Of a stretch of DNA of 64,000 bases, positions 11,246-23,900 are shown piece after piece. Made by a program: the position numbers and the translations under genes. The notes beneath the pieces were generated by a model, which was not told where the DNA came from, did not search any database, and worked only from the letters and a program-made list of their open reading frames with translations. The first letter of the stretch is position 1, and every line of letters begins with the position of its first letter. The stretch lies in NCBI GenBank assembly GCA_013399115.1, contig VXAA01005633.1, positions 366,519-430,518 of the forward strand, in the 5' to 3' direction. Source of the DNA: Anseranas semipalmata. Taxonomy: Eukaryota > Chordata > Aves > Anseriformes > Anseranatidae.

Positions 11246-14218
11246 CCATTATCACAGAAGTTTCTTATTGGCATGTTTTTATGTTGTAGGTTTCCATTAC
11301 ACTAAGAAGGCAATAAACCTATGATCCCCATATTATTTATGGATTGGTTCATTACATTTCTTTTAAAGAGCAATATAAGTGTCTAAACTCCTATAAATAC
11401 ATCAGCATTGCTGCTTATCTTGCTTGTTAAACTGGCAGTTTTGTAACCTCAAGACACAGCAGCTGTGTAATCTTTTACATCTATTTGGCACAAAAAAAGT
11501 TTTTTTTTTTTTCTCTCCATAGTTTCCATGTATTAAAAGGTGCTTTGATACACTGCTTGTAAACAAACTGTAACTGCTACTGTTTGCAAATATATTGGCT
11601 TATCCATAGAAATGCCGGGCTGTAAGGCAAGATAGGAATTTCTGTAGTCATCTGGTATTCTGATCATCAGTGAAAACTAGCCATATAACAACAAAAACAT
11701 TCTTGTTTTCAGTCATGAATCAAAATCTCTGTCATGCTGGAAGTCTACTGGCAAATCCTTGAGAAGGAGATGCTTTAAAATATTCAAACACAGTTTTCAA
11801 GCATTGATGCATCCAAAGACAAAAAGCCTAATCCACATTTCCTCTGATGTTGCTGCATTTGTCATGTCTCAGATGAGAGAAGACAGAGGAGTTCCTAGTC
11901 TGAATGAAAACATCTATAGTTTTTGTTATCTTTTGCAGGGATATACTTCATTTTTGTGCTGGACTTATGCTGTATGGCTGCAGTTATGTGCAGCTGCTGT
12001 GAGGCTGGTGGCAGAAGAAATAAGAGTTCATTTTTACAGCTTAGTAGCTGTTTATTTTTTCTCTTCAGAAGTTTAGTTTTCACGTAAAATAACAAAATAA
12101 AAAACCAACTCCTTTTAGTTATAAGCAACTTTATGAACTACATGTCATGAAAGATCTGTTATACTGGGCTGAATAAGTAAGGAAGCACTCCAGAAAAGCC
12201 ATTAAATTAACACTGCCAGGAGGGCAACATACCTGAGATCACAGTCCAGCCCAGGGAATGCTGAGCACCTGGGGGGACCCGCCAAGCTGGCCTGAAAAGC
12301 TGTCCCTGAGAAGAACCTGGGCTGCTGGCTACAAATTGCTAATGACGCCTCGAAAGCTTAAGCAGCAGCAGTTCTCTGTACAAGCACAGCTTTCTGTCAA
12401 AACCGTATGAATCTCATCAGGATGGATGTCAGCTAAACTGATTCTGAAGAACAGCACTGTTGGCTACAACCATTGATAGTTGACCTCTTGGAAACTAAAA
12501 GCAGCATGCTACACATGCATACATCCTGTCCCAGCTGCACGAATCATATCTGGTGTGTGCCCTTTGGGGAGCAGGGAGGTAAGGAGGAGAGGAGGAGACA
12601 GTAAAGAAAAAAAAAAAAACTTAATTCTGTAATGTTTTCCAGAGTTGACACTGGTTTTCATTATCTGCTATGTTTCATGCCTGACTTTCACTCTGAGACA
12701 TTTGATTTGCATCATCGTAGTTAATTCTGTAGGCCACAGTACGCTTTGGCATCTTTGCTGCTTTAGGAGCCCAAGCAGTTCAATTTTTTTCTGTCTGCTT
12801 TTAGCAAGAAAAATCTCTCCTTTTCTACAAAGTCTGTACTTAATGAGTAATAAACAACACTTTCACTGTGCTGAACTTAGGAAATTAACTTTTAAAACCC
12901 TAATTTGCTTTTGTAAATCCGTTAAGTGGCCTCACCTTACTGCCTTACTTCACAGAGAACTTCAGCCACTGGTCATTTCAGCCCACTGCCCCTTTCAGCC
13001 CACTGCCTACCCTACAGAGCACTGCGAGAAAGCTGTGCAATGTGCTGTGTGTTCGTGCTGTAAGGAAAAATATACAGTGCATCTGGTTGCTTGTGGACTA
13101 AGCAGAAAGGGAGACACTGTGCTGGGGAATACTGTGCTAATCTCCAGAGCTGGAGGCCAGCCCTGGACCAGGAAGCAGCATCTTTTCTGCTTTCCATAAG
13201 GAGGGGGATGGAAGAAGAGGGTAGATTATGCCTGTGTCTTGCCTTGGTATGGACTTACGATGCAGCCAGGATATGGTCCTAAGTTCAGGAGTACACCTGG
13301 ACATTCAAATCTGATAACAACTCAAGGGTTAATTCCTTTTTCTCTTCTCACTATGGTATGTGGTTGTTTTTCTTTTGCTGAAATAACCTGCCTGTGCTTG
13401 CTCTGATTTGGAGCCCTTGGCCCTGGGAAGGCTAATCCATACATTGACAGACTCCACATAAAGAGTCTTTCTTTAAAATGGAAGGAGAAAAAGTTTACCA
13501 TGACTAACTTGGATCTTGGAATAGCAGGTGGCAATTTAATTGGAAGATGTAAGCTGCTTACTACTAATTTGCATGATTATAAGATTTTGTAATTGCCCTG
13601 TAAAAGTTAATTTGGCATCGGGTTTAGTGAAACTCAACTGTTAGCATGATATTGATGTGTGTCTGAAATTTTCTGTTGCTGTTTGATATGTTCCCTGCTG
13701 AAAGACCAAAGGGAAGTTTTGAGGGGGTTATTTTTAAATATATACATGTGCACACAGAGAGGTGAATCTCATTGTAATGACCCTCATGGGGCATGGATAA
13801 ATGCGTGTTGTATCAAGGAGTTCACTGCAGCAGGAGTTGGTAATTCGTTCCTTCAAAATAATGAGCAAATATCTGGTTTGAACTGAACATCAATATCTAG
13901 TAATTTTAATGAAGATTACCTCATTGATTAACATTTAACCTGCATTTTAAAAAGAAAAAAAATGTTTAAGGAATAAAATGTACACTTAAAGGCTAAATAT
14001 AGCTTGCACTGAGGAAAGTGAGAAAAAACATGATTTTGTATTTAGGTCAACCATACATTAGTGTTTGCTCTTATACAACTAATTAGGAAGAAAAAATAGC
14101 TTTTGTTTTTGGGTACGCACACAGGGGAGTCTGAAGCAGAGCTTATCCTAGTGCCACTTGACTCTGCGTGTGTGCGTACCTGCCTGCCTCCTTCCTGCAT
14201 GTCTTGTGGGCTGCAACG
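11246..14218. other. unique non-coding DNA with the window's longest open frame
   Basis: Contains an A7-G-T13 tract at 11492-11512, a poly-A at about 12608-12620, and a 15-bp phrase (tttcagcccactgcc) repeated at 12976-12990 and 12993-13007. The longest uninterrupted frame of the window is here (12645-13199, plus, 184 codons), but it opens at TTG. It is Cys- and Leu-rich with no domain I recognise, so I treat it as chance. A 105-codon frame at 11759-12076 is likewise unrecognised. Confidence 0.5.
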
Positions 14219-14227
14219 TATAAAAGG
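14219..14227 (+). promoter_or_regulatory. candidate TATA box
   Basis: tataaaagg is an excellent match to the metazoan TATA element. It stands at the left edge of a locally GC- and CpG-richer patch (about 14160-14410) in AT-rich surroundings. About 25-40 bases downstream lie gtcagagg and other weak initiator-like CA positions. No open frame or recognised exon follows immediately. TATAAAAG matches occur by chance every several tens of kilobases, so this is only a candidate. Confidence 0.2.
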
Positions 14228-14730
14228 TTTCTTCAGTGCAGTGCAGCTCCCTGTCAGAGGTTTCAGGGCAAGGCTGCAGGAGCGAGGAGCCGTGCTGTGC
14301 TGCGGAGAGGGATTAGCTGGAGCCTCCATAGCAGTGTGAGCTTTGCTGGGGCATGCTAGCTCCAGAGTCAGCCCCCTTGAGGAACGGATGCATCCTCTGC
14401 TCCTCAGGGAGGCTGAGGGGAACAATAACCCTAAGCCCTTGAAAACCTAAGAGAAATGACATGTGTGCTGCCTTCTTCCGTTTCCCTATCTGTAACTTGG
14501 CAGCCCAGAATGGGGTACTGAGACAGGAAAGGTGTAGTAAGGGCTGTGCTAAAATGCCTTATTCCCAACATGCATCTACACTGACAGAGAACAAACTACC
14601 CTTGTCCAAGGCAGTAAGGTACAGAAGCACACACCTAGCTAAAAACACAGTACTGGAGATGCTGATCTTATAAAGGTAAATAAGGAACATGTCCATGTGC
14701 CTCAGTGGGCTGGGATCCAACCTCTCTGAA

Positions 14731-14786
14731 CACACACACACGCACGAATGCACGCACGCACATGCACACACACACACACAAACACA
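14731..14786. repeat. imperfect (CA)n microsatellite
   Basis: Alternating purine-pyrimidine run: CA repeats interrupted by cgcacgaatg and cgcacgcacatg units. Pure CA occurs at both ends. The mixed CA/CG content makes the run Z-DNA-prone. Confidence 0.95.
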
Positions 14787-14880
14787 TCCATATCATTTTT
14801 AGCCCGTAATGTTTGATTTCTGGATTCTTTTTTGCTTCTCCCCTCACCTGTTCTCTCTTTCTCTTCTTGTACTCCATCAG

Positions 14881-14913
14881 GTCCGAGGGAAAGACTTTAG
14901 GGAATGGTTGCAG
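14881..14913 (+). other. candidate 33-bp micro-exon (unrecognised)
   Basis: A long pyrimidine tract rich in ctctctttctcttcttgt ends in catcag at 14880. The next 33 bases encode 11 open codons (VRGKDFREWLQ) and end in cag|gtgatg, a reasonable donor. The length is a multiple of three, as in many frame-preserving micro-exons. The same acceptor could serve a longer open frame running to 15081. No protein match is recognised. Confidence 0.15.
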
Positions 14914-17730
14914 GTGATGTTTGTAGCTATATCTAAGTTAGCTTCACCAAGCATGGAACGGATGGGTGGATGTCCATATGCTGGCATGAAGCAGGCACCT
15001 AAAGACATAAGGACAGGAACATTTTATCTGCTCTCCAGCAATGAAAGAATGTCCTGCCAAAAGGGTGGCAGGTCAGGATAACAGTACTGGCAAATGACTC
15101 TTGCAACTGTGTTTTCTGTGTGTCAGAAAGGTGGAAGGTTCAGAATAAATTACTACTGCAGGTGAAAGCACAGCAAAATGCATGACAAAGATTTGAATAT
15201 TGCAATAGTCCTTACACAAATTCTTTTAAGATAAAAGCATTAGAAATCTTTTTCTGATGGGACGCTGAAAGATGTGTAGATAAAGAAACAATTAGGAAGG
15301 AAATTGGAAATCTGGAGATCTGAACCTATCTTTTAGTAGAACGCTTTAAAGTCATTCAGGTGTTCACAACTATTTAAATCCTTCACTTGTTTTATGTGTC
15401 TCAAACAAAGCAATGAAGCAGCACTGTCATAAAGAGGCCGGCCCTGCTCCAGCTGAAATTCGTCTGACATAGACAAAACAAAACAAAACCCCCAGAAGCC
15501 CAACAAAGCCATTTCATGTGCAACATTATATCTACTGAATGAGAGGAAATGTAGGCATGCATCAGAGTAAAGTACTCTTAAAAGCTCATTTAGATGGTAT
15601 GTTTTTTACCTAAAGGGAAAACTACTGTATATGCAAAACTCAGATGAATATTTACAACATCCAGGAATAGGTACCAGAGGGGGGGGAAACATGCCGCAAA
15701 TGTAATCATCTTCCGAATGGTCCAAAAACAAATTGTTCTAGCTGCTGTTGCTGAGCAACAGTCCCACGATGGGATTCAGCCTGTGCAAATGTGCGGTGGG
15801 AGAGTCCAACCTACCCAGAGTGAGAAATCAGAGCACGGGGGGAGCTGGCGGAGGGGCCTGGCGTGGCCGAGCTCCACTTCCCGCGGTTGTGACCCCCCTA
15901 AGTACATATTTTAGCCATTCTCCTGACCTTTTGCTGCCTCTCCGTTCTCATAACAGGTTTAAAATAAATAGTGAAGCAAGACCAGTACCAGAGAGCAATG
16001 GGACTCAGGCTGTTGTTGTAGCAGGCCAGTTTGTATCTAGGACATTTTCTGTGAAGTAGAGCATTAGCACTTCTTCTGAGGTGTTCAAAGGCTATGAAAC
16101 TCTGGGGAGGGAGAGGGGAAAGCAAATAACAAGTCTACCAGACAATTCATGGGATTTAAAAGCAGTGCCCCTCTGTGACTTCAGCTCTGAAGACCACATG
16201 TGTTCTCATTAGGTGGTAACACAGTAAAAATCCACTGTCTAAAGGGACAATAATCCACTATATTTTGAAATAAAAATTCTGGAATGCTTAATCATCTGAC
16301 ACAGTGTGATGTCAGTTTTCATTCACTTCCTTCAGCGGGTTATTCTTTAAACAATTTAGAGACAGAAAGGAAAAGGAAACCACAAAAAATGCATGTTCAA
16401 ATAATGCTAATCAACTGTTCTGAAGTTAGGAAAAAAAAAAAAAAGGTGACTTGTGGCTGATGGGACAACTTGACAGAATTCACTGTATTGAGGTGTGGAA
16501 AATAGTACATTGGAATGGAGGTATTTCAAATGTGTGGAGGGCAGAACTGGTAATTTAGTACCTGGTTGATTTTGCTGTGATTGTTCATAATGCAGTGTAA
16601 AGCTGTCAGTCCTCTGGGTGGATGAGTAAATCTGGGTTTGCCCTGGATTTCGTAATCAATACATTTTATAACATTGTTTATTTTAGCTATTTTTCTTAAA
16701 AAGGAAGTTGAAGATCATTATTTTTCTAGGTAGCTTTGCCACTTTGCCATGGTATCTGTAGTGTGAAACTTAAACTCTGCCCAGGTTTCATTTTGTATCC
16801 CTAAAAACTTATTATTCTATGTGACACTCTAATTGAAAATAGGGGCTTTTAGACTGAGGTAGGAACAGGCAGATTGACCCTTTACAGAAAAAGACATACA
16901 AGGAAGGAAGGAAGTATAGCAGTAATATGAACTACTTCAGCCCCAAAATGTCATATGAAAGGTGGTACCCAGTAACTGTTCCTAGTGAGAAACCCACACA
17001 AAGTGTCCGTATCCCAAACTGAAGAGCTGTTCTGACTGCCTGTGTGGACAAGTATCAAAATCATCACAGCTGGATCTCACCTCAGTATTGGACTAAAACA
17101 GAGCACTGAGCGTGAACAATTGTTACCTTTCACATGCTCAAAATCAAGATCTCATTCATGCTTGGGGGCAGGAAAAAATCAAAAGCCGGAGAGAGTAACC
17201 CCTGTGATTCCACTTCCTTGATTCGAGAGGAAAACTTCCTTTTAACAATACTGGAGAATAAAGTTTTCCTGCTTGTTAGACCAAGTACCAAGCTGCTGCT
17301 TTTGGGGTAGCAGTTTAATAGAGTTCCTCGCATATACAACAGGCCAGGCGGGAAACTGGAGAAGAACACAGAGTAAACTCTCTCAATATATTTCCCCTCT
17401 ATTATTTCTCAACTTATTTTGAAATTAGGAAATCATATGGAAACAGCAGGAGGATTCCTAGCCTTGTGCTATTTCCTTCCCCTGTGATCATGAAGTTTTA
17501 TTGCTTCATGAGCCCTGCTGCCTACCATTTCAGAGAAACTCAGCAAGAGGTAAGGTTTTTCTAAGTGTGGGTGGTCATGTCCATGTATTCAGCAGAAGTA
17601 ATAGGGCTTTTCAGCTTGAAAAAAGGCAGCTCAAGATGAAGTATGGAAGAATAATTTTCAAAGAGAAAATAATGAAGAACTAACAAAAGCACCCAGGGAA
17701 TTCATTCTTTTATTTTTTTTCCCCCTTCAG
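14914..17730. other. unique non-coding DNA
   Basis: No recognisable genes. Simple sequence includes a caaaa repeat near 15474-15488, a G8 run near 15679 and an A-rich run at 16430-16444. The segment ends with a long polypyrimidine tract (17704-17730) leading into the candidate exon that follows. Confidence 0.5.
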
Positions 17731-17963
17731 TAATTGCCGTTGAAGAGGCTGGCACTGAAATGACATCATTAAGTCAAGTTATCTCACTTGTACACTTATG
17801 GGGAAAATTGGATGAAATGAAGGGAAATTTCCCCAGGACTCAGCCTGTTGCATTGGAAAGCTCTGCTGCTGCTGAAAAACAGTCTTATGTACAAAAAGAC
17901 ATCCTGCTTGGTGATACAGTTGAACATATGGCCCATAATACATTTCAAAAGTTGGGGAGATAG
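17731..17963 (+). other. candidate terminal coding exon (unrecognised)
   Basis: A strong acceptor (ttcttttatttttttttc, then cccccttcag, ending at 17730) precedes a frame that stays open from 17733 to a TAG at 17961-17963, about 76 codons after the splice site. The frame is also open upstream to about 17676. The conceptual peptide is protein-like in composition: an amphipathic stretch (TEMTSLSQVISLVHLWGKLD), an Ala/Ser linker (ALESSAAAEK) and a charged C-terminus ending KLGR. I do not recognise the family. Points against: no AATAAA is evident for some 3 kb downstream, and no partner exon is visible. It could be a true 3' exon, an alternative exon or chance. Confidence 0.3.
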
Positions 17964-20900
17964 ATTTGGAGTTTTTAATATTTTAGTATTATTTATATGT
18001 GCAGATATTCACATTCATATTCACCTTTACAAGTACATTACCATTATCTGTGTCAAATCATGTTGTTCATTATTCAGAAGGCGTGTACAAATGAATTTCC
18101 TGGAAGGCAATTTCATCACATCAACCCCTTAAACATCGCTTTTCAGTAAATGGCATATAATATTTCTAGGAAAAATATGTTGATTATTGAATGTTTGTAA
18201 TGTACTGCTCATGAATGAGCAACAAAGGAATACTGGCACAGCGGGTAAAGTTGAGGAAGAAAGATCTTTCAAGAATATATGATTGGAGAAAGATGATTTT
18301 TTTCCAGAAAATTAGTGATTAAAACTGATTTGTTCCATTCAGTTCAGCTGATATTCCTTAGTCTCTCCCATAGGTATATCAAAGAAAGGCATAATGGTAG
18401 AACCCTGTTCTTTTTTTTCCTTACAATATCTGAAATCCCCACAAGCAGTTCAGAGATACATGCTAGAGCATACAGAATAGTGTTGGCATACAATCTCCAT
18501 TCTGCACCTGTACATAACCTCTCTGAAGACCATGAGGAAAAGAGCACCTCCAAATATGCTGCTACACTTGATTATTTTTTTCCTGAGGCTTGTTCATGAA
18601 AAATTCAACTAGCAAAAGAAGAAAACACTTCCATTATCACATATCTATGCATTTATTTGCTTGCTAACTATAGCAATGGGAAGTTGCTGCAAGCAGAGAT
18701 ATACTTTAAAAAAGACAACTATTACCTAGTCTAAATTATGATATAGGTCATCTTAGCTTTCAAAACACATGAAAAATAATGCAGGAAAAGCCTGGAGCTT
18801 CCAGTTTCATCAGGCAATGTGGTTAATTTTGGAAGGACAAATCTGGGAAATAATAGCATGGAATACAAGCCCCTTTTTAACAGAGCAACATTTTTATTTC
18901 AAAAATTATACTAGTGACTTAATAACCAAAGGCAAATTTGTCTCTCCTGAGCACCTGGATGCTACAAGCTTTTATTTTAGTTTTGGTCTTCACTTCCTTC
19001 CCTCATGCTGATTTTCAGCCTGCTGTGGGAGACGAGTGGTGTTGCAGTGTTCTTGAAAGCAGAAAGAATCTGCTCTTCTGATTTGAATTTACAAAGCAAA
19101 ATGTTCTCCTTTTCAAGCTCTGCTCTGTGCTTCGTGTACCTTCATATGGTTAGAACTGGATTAATTTATTTTCTACAGTTTCCCTTATCTCTTCTCTCTT
19201 TGGGGTTGTCACATCTCTTGCTCAGACAGGCACGGGAAGGGAGAACTCATCATTGCATTCAGATAGCATTAGCGGAAATATCTAGTCAAATCCATAGCTC
19301 TGCGTCATACAGATCCTCGTGATTCATGAGATCCTCATTGCTGTGCCTCCATGGCCAGGTAGGGAGGCAGCTCTAAAGCTGTAGCTATGACTTGTCCTGT
19401 TGCTCAGAGTAATTGGCTGCTAACAGAGAAGCCTAAATTGCTCGTCTCTGTGAGTGAAATATCTCACACAAGACCCCTTCCCCCACTCTAAGCCCTCCAA
19501 AGGAGGGTCCTGTTGCTCTTTACTAGCACAATGCAATTTGGCTGTTCCTCTAAATAAGATTTTATGTTGAGATTTCCCCTTTTCTGCTTTAAGCCACCTT
19601 TTCCCCATCTCTGGACACAGGGGACATGTCAGATCAGGAGAGGGCAAAGCCAGAGCAGCCTTCACTCTAGTGATTTTTTGCTGGGAGAAAATGTCACTAT
19701 GTAGCATTTTTGGAGGTAGAGCCCAGAGCACGAGGCAGCTGCCGCCCTGGCTTCAGCATTTCAAGAGCTCCCACATGGCACAGCTACCTCGCTGCCCTTC
19801 CCCACCGCAGCGCAGCACCGTTAACCAGGCACAGCGGAGGAGTGAGCCCACGTACATGGGATGCATACAAACTGCTTATTGTCTTTCTGTCAGAAGCATC
19901 ACCAAATAGTCTCACTTTCCCCAAACAAAAGCAGATATGGATTGCAGAGCTGGCAAGAAAAACAAACAACAACCCTGTTTAAGTGAAAACACTGCCAGAT
20001 GCCATGAGTAACACACAGAACTAGCATCAGGCAGATACTGGGTAAGAGTAACTTAATAGTTTTAATACAGGTTTTGTTGCCTCTGGCTGTTTATGAGAAC
20101 AGTTAAGCTAAAAATGCTTCCCTCCCCCCACTCCTTTCTTTATGGAGCAATACATACTCTGTGCTGAGTACCTCGCTGTAATGACTCTTTGCATTCTGTC
20201 AACTTAATGCAGTAATCTAAATATCACTGAGCAGGTTGGGGCTTCAGCCAGTCTTAATGAGATAATATCTCATAAGGGATTGATCCCAGATATATTTAAG
20301 GGGCCTCACAGCTAGTGTTTTGCCATACGCTGCAATTCTGCAGCGTAGTAAAAGAAACAGAGAATCAGTAAGATATATGAAGAAATGCAGAATACAGATT
20401 CTTAGTCCCCAAGACGTTTCATGCTCTGTGGATCACAGACTCTTGTACTGGACTTATGCAGTCATTTATTTTTTTGTCTGCCAAGCATGGGTGACATCAT
20501 TTGACAGTCTGTATGCTTACTTATCGGTTTTCACAAAGTAATGCTTTTGCACATTTTTCTTCATTATAAGCTCTGAACAAGTGAGGTGCAACGTTCCATT
20601 TAAATAGCTTTTGCATGCAAACAGCAGAATCACAAAGCCAGGTTGTAGGAGAAAATACAATAGGAAATAACATTTTAAAAGCAGTACTGCAGGAGCACGG
20701 CAAAATATATTTCCTTAAGTGATATTTATCCTTTTCAAATAGTTCACTTTGTGCCGTGACAGAAATGAAATGTATTCCATGGTACAAAATTGTTTCCTGG
20801 GAATGAAAAAATGATTGACAGCTATGTTTGAATTACTGTGAATATGTGGAAAAAACGGGATTTTACACATTGACAAAGCCAATAAGAGGTTTGAAAAGCA

Positions 20901-23900
20901 TGTTTATATGTGGGGAGAAATTTAGCTCAGTTTTAGCGAGTTTTTAAAAGCAAAATGGTCTTCATGCAACAGGCTCTAGTCAAGAATAAAGTGCCATTCA
21001 GCAAGAAGGAGCTGATTTAACAGCTCAGTTATTGATGATGCTGAGTCAGGAGTCTGTGGATTTAAAGTCTCCTTTTGCTTCGTCACTGGAAGTAGGGAAT
21101 CGAGCATAATAGAGAAGCCAAAGATTTCTGAGAAACCTGCACTGGAAATGATGCATTTCTGATTAAGATTATATTTTTGTGAGATAAATGATGGGCCAGG
21201 TACTGAAACCCTTCCTCAGCTATAACTCATTGCCTAGCCAGGCCAGTACTGTTTCAGTCCAGTTGAGCTTCCACTGACAAAAGAAGAACAGCTGCCTGCC
21301 CCACACTGCTCCAGTCCTGGCACCGTTAGGAGATTTGTGTGCATCCCCCCCATGCTGGTCACTCCCCATCTTTGAGAGCATTTGCTAAACTGCAGTTTTT
21401 GCATCCTTGCATGTGTCAGGTTGGCAACTACTTGCTGTCCTGCATGGGGCTGCTCGAGCATGTGAAGGTGCGGCAGCCCAAATGCTCTCTGTGAGCCAAA
21501 CACAGATTTCATGTGGAAAAGGCTCCAGATCTGTTCACTTGCCCATGTATTTAACTAACGCCACTGCAGTGGAAGCAGCGTGTGGGCAAGTAGAATAAAA
21601 TAACTGAATAGAGGAGAGTGCTGCCTCTAGTTTTCTCAAATAGAAATTGAAACTACATTGTGTAAAGGATGAAAGAAACTCTGCTCTCCGACAGAAACAT
21701 CCAAAGGACAAACAGGAGCTCATATTGGCAGAGCATTGTTCAGCCACAAGATCAGCCTTTCGCATTCACAGCGCTTGGGCTAAATTATGCATTCCTATTG
21801 CCTGTATTGTCTGCACACTACCAAACAAATTATTTTATTCTGCCTCTCTCCAGAAAAAAAGGGGCATAACCCTTCATAGTTCTGAGAGAAAATATTTCCC
21901 TCTTTAGACTTTCACTGGACCATTCCTAATAAACCTTTTTACTCAACTACTTTACTTTCCAACTGTTACAGTACTGTAAAATTTTCAAGAATAAAGTGAC
22001 CATTAGGAGACATTAGCCAAGAAGTGAGAACCCTAATTACTTCTTCAAGTAAGCAATAAATGAAAGCGGCTGAGTTTCCGGAGGGTCAGCACCTTTGCAG
22101 TCATTTTCAATACACCTTTGCTACCCTTGCCTACTTTTATACCAGATGAAGTGGAGCGCTAAATGAAATGCACTTAGTAGTATTAGTCCCACTGTTTTGT
22201 TTTCTTCCTTAAAGAAAAACTTGATCTACCCACAGCTTCACTCTCACCCTGTGAAGAACCATTGAGAGTGTAGACTTGTTACTGTAAAATATCTTTTGCA
22301 TGTGCAGTAAAACCTGGATGTCCATATGGCCTCCAAATGGTCCATGCCCGATTGAGAAACAATGGGGATCTGTTGTTTCTTAGATAAAAGAATATCAAAG
22401 ACGGTCTGACTTGTAGAGATATGTCTGGTTTCTTTTACATTTAAGTGTGTGCAGTTTTCTGACGCTGTAGGAGACTATCTGGATACTGCTTTTTTCAGGT
22501 TAAACAATGTCATCCTTCCTTCAGTATGACTTGATTTGTTGTACCACTGTCTGTTACGTGTCAGTTCTGGAGAGGAAGACAGTCTTCCCCAGAGAACAGG
22601 TGCAGCTCTGCTCCCCACAGACCCTCCACAACCCACAAAGGGATGTTCAGAACTCTCTAGCATAAAGTACTCTTGGCTGCTCTATTACCAACATAGATAT
22701 TTACTCCACGTACTGGTTGCTTTGTTACCTATCCTTTGCTTGCATTGGTAAATTAGATATTTTTTTTTTTAAGGCCTCTGTATTCACGTACAACATGTGG
22801 ATGGTATTTTTCCCTTCTTCTCCACATAAATGTGGCCCATCCCGATTACAGCAAGCCTTTGGGGAATATTATAGGATTAGGAGCTCCTGAGAAGTGACAG
22901 TTAAGTACCTGTCATCAGGAATAAATGAATCAGGCCAATTTTCTTTCATTTTTACTTTCAGCCAGATGATTTTGTAGGACAAGGCTCTTTAATTGGATGT
23001 CTCGGCACTGAGATAAACACAAATTTTGTTTCTCTGCATAAAGAGAATATATCACAGAGAAGATGGCAGAGTGCAGTAATACTGTCCATTACATAGATAT
23101 ATCTTTCTAGCTCACACTGATTCTCTGCATCAGCCAGGGGTTTTAACACAAATGAAAGCATATTAGTCTCAGAGGTGATCTAGTCAGGAGTACATATTCC
23201 CTAATTAGCACTTTGATGTAGTTTTGTCCAGGTAACATACGTAGCTTTAATCATAGCAAGCCATTGTCTATGATGGTCAGTAAATCCCTAGTTGTCTTTT
23301 CATCTTAGAGTCTGATATCTCAAATATAAATGCCTAGAAATACTTTTTTTTTATACCTGCTTACTAGCAGGTGCATTATGGGAGGCTCACCTTGATCCCT
23401 AAGATGCAGAAATTGTTTGGAACAAAGACCCAATAATAATGTAAAATCTTCTCCCAAATGTATCTATTTCTCTGATCTTTTCTGGCTTACCAGCAAGTTT
23501 GCTGACAGAAAAAGTAAAAGTGAAATTTTATTTAGAGAGAGTAGACCAGGTCCCAACTTCTTCTGAATGTCTGTAAGAAGCAAAAATATTATAAATTCAT
23601 CATACATTAATCATATATACCCACTAGGGAATTTGCTGTTTCTTGCCTTATCTGTCATAAGGAAATTCACATAAGCCAAGTTATTACATTTATTTTAGTA
23701 TTATAAATAACCAAATGCAGTTTTTGGACTCCATGGTTTGTGATGCATTCAGGCTGACTCAGAAGATGCTGGGAAGGAACAAGTTGGGTCTGTCCCTGAG
23801 CTTCACTAAGGACCAGGACCCCCAGCAGCTCCCATTGCATGGTGTAGGGCACCATAGGGTTTCCAAAACCTCACTGCAAGCCCACAACAAGGCTTGATTT

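Noticed and set aside
14042..14425. 127-codon minus-strand frame opposite the TATA candidate
   Set aside because: Opens at TTG, no domain, overlapping frames on the other strand; better explained by local GC content.
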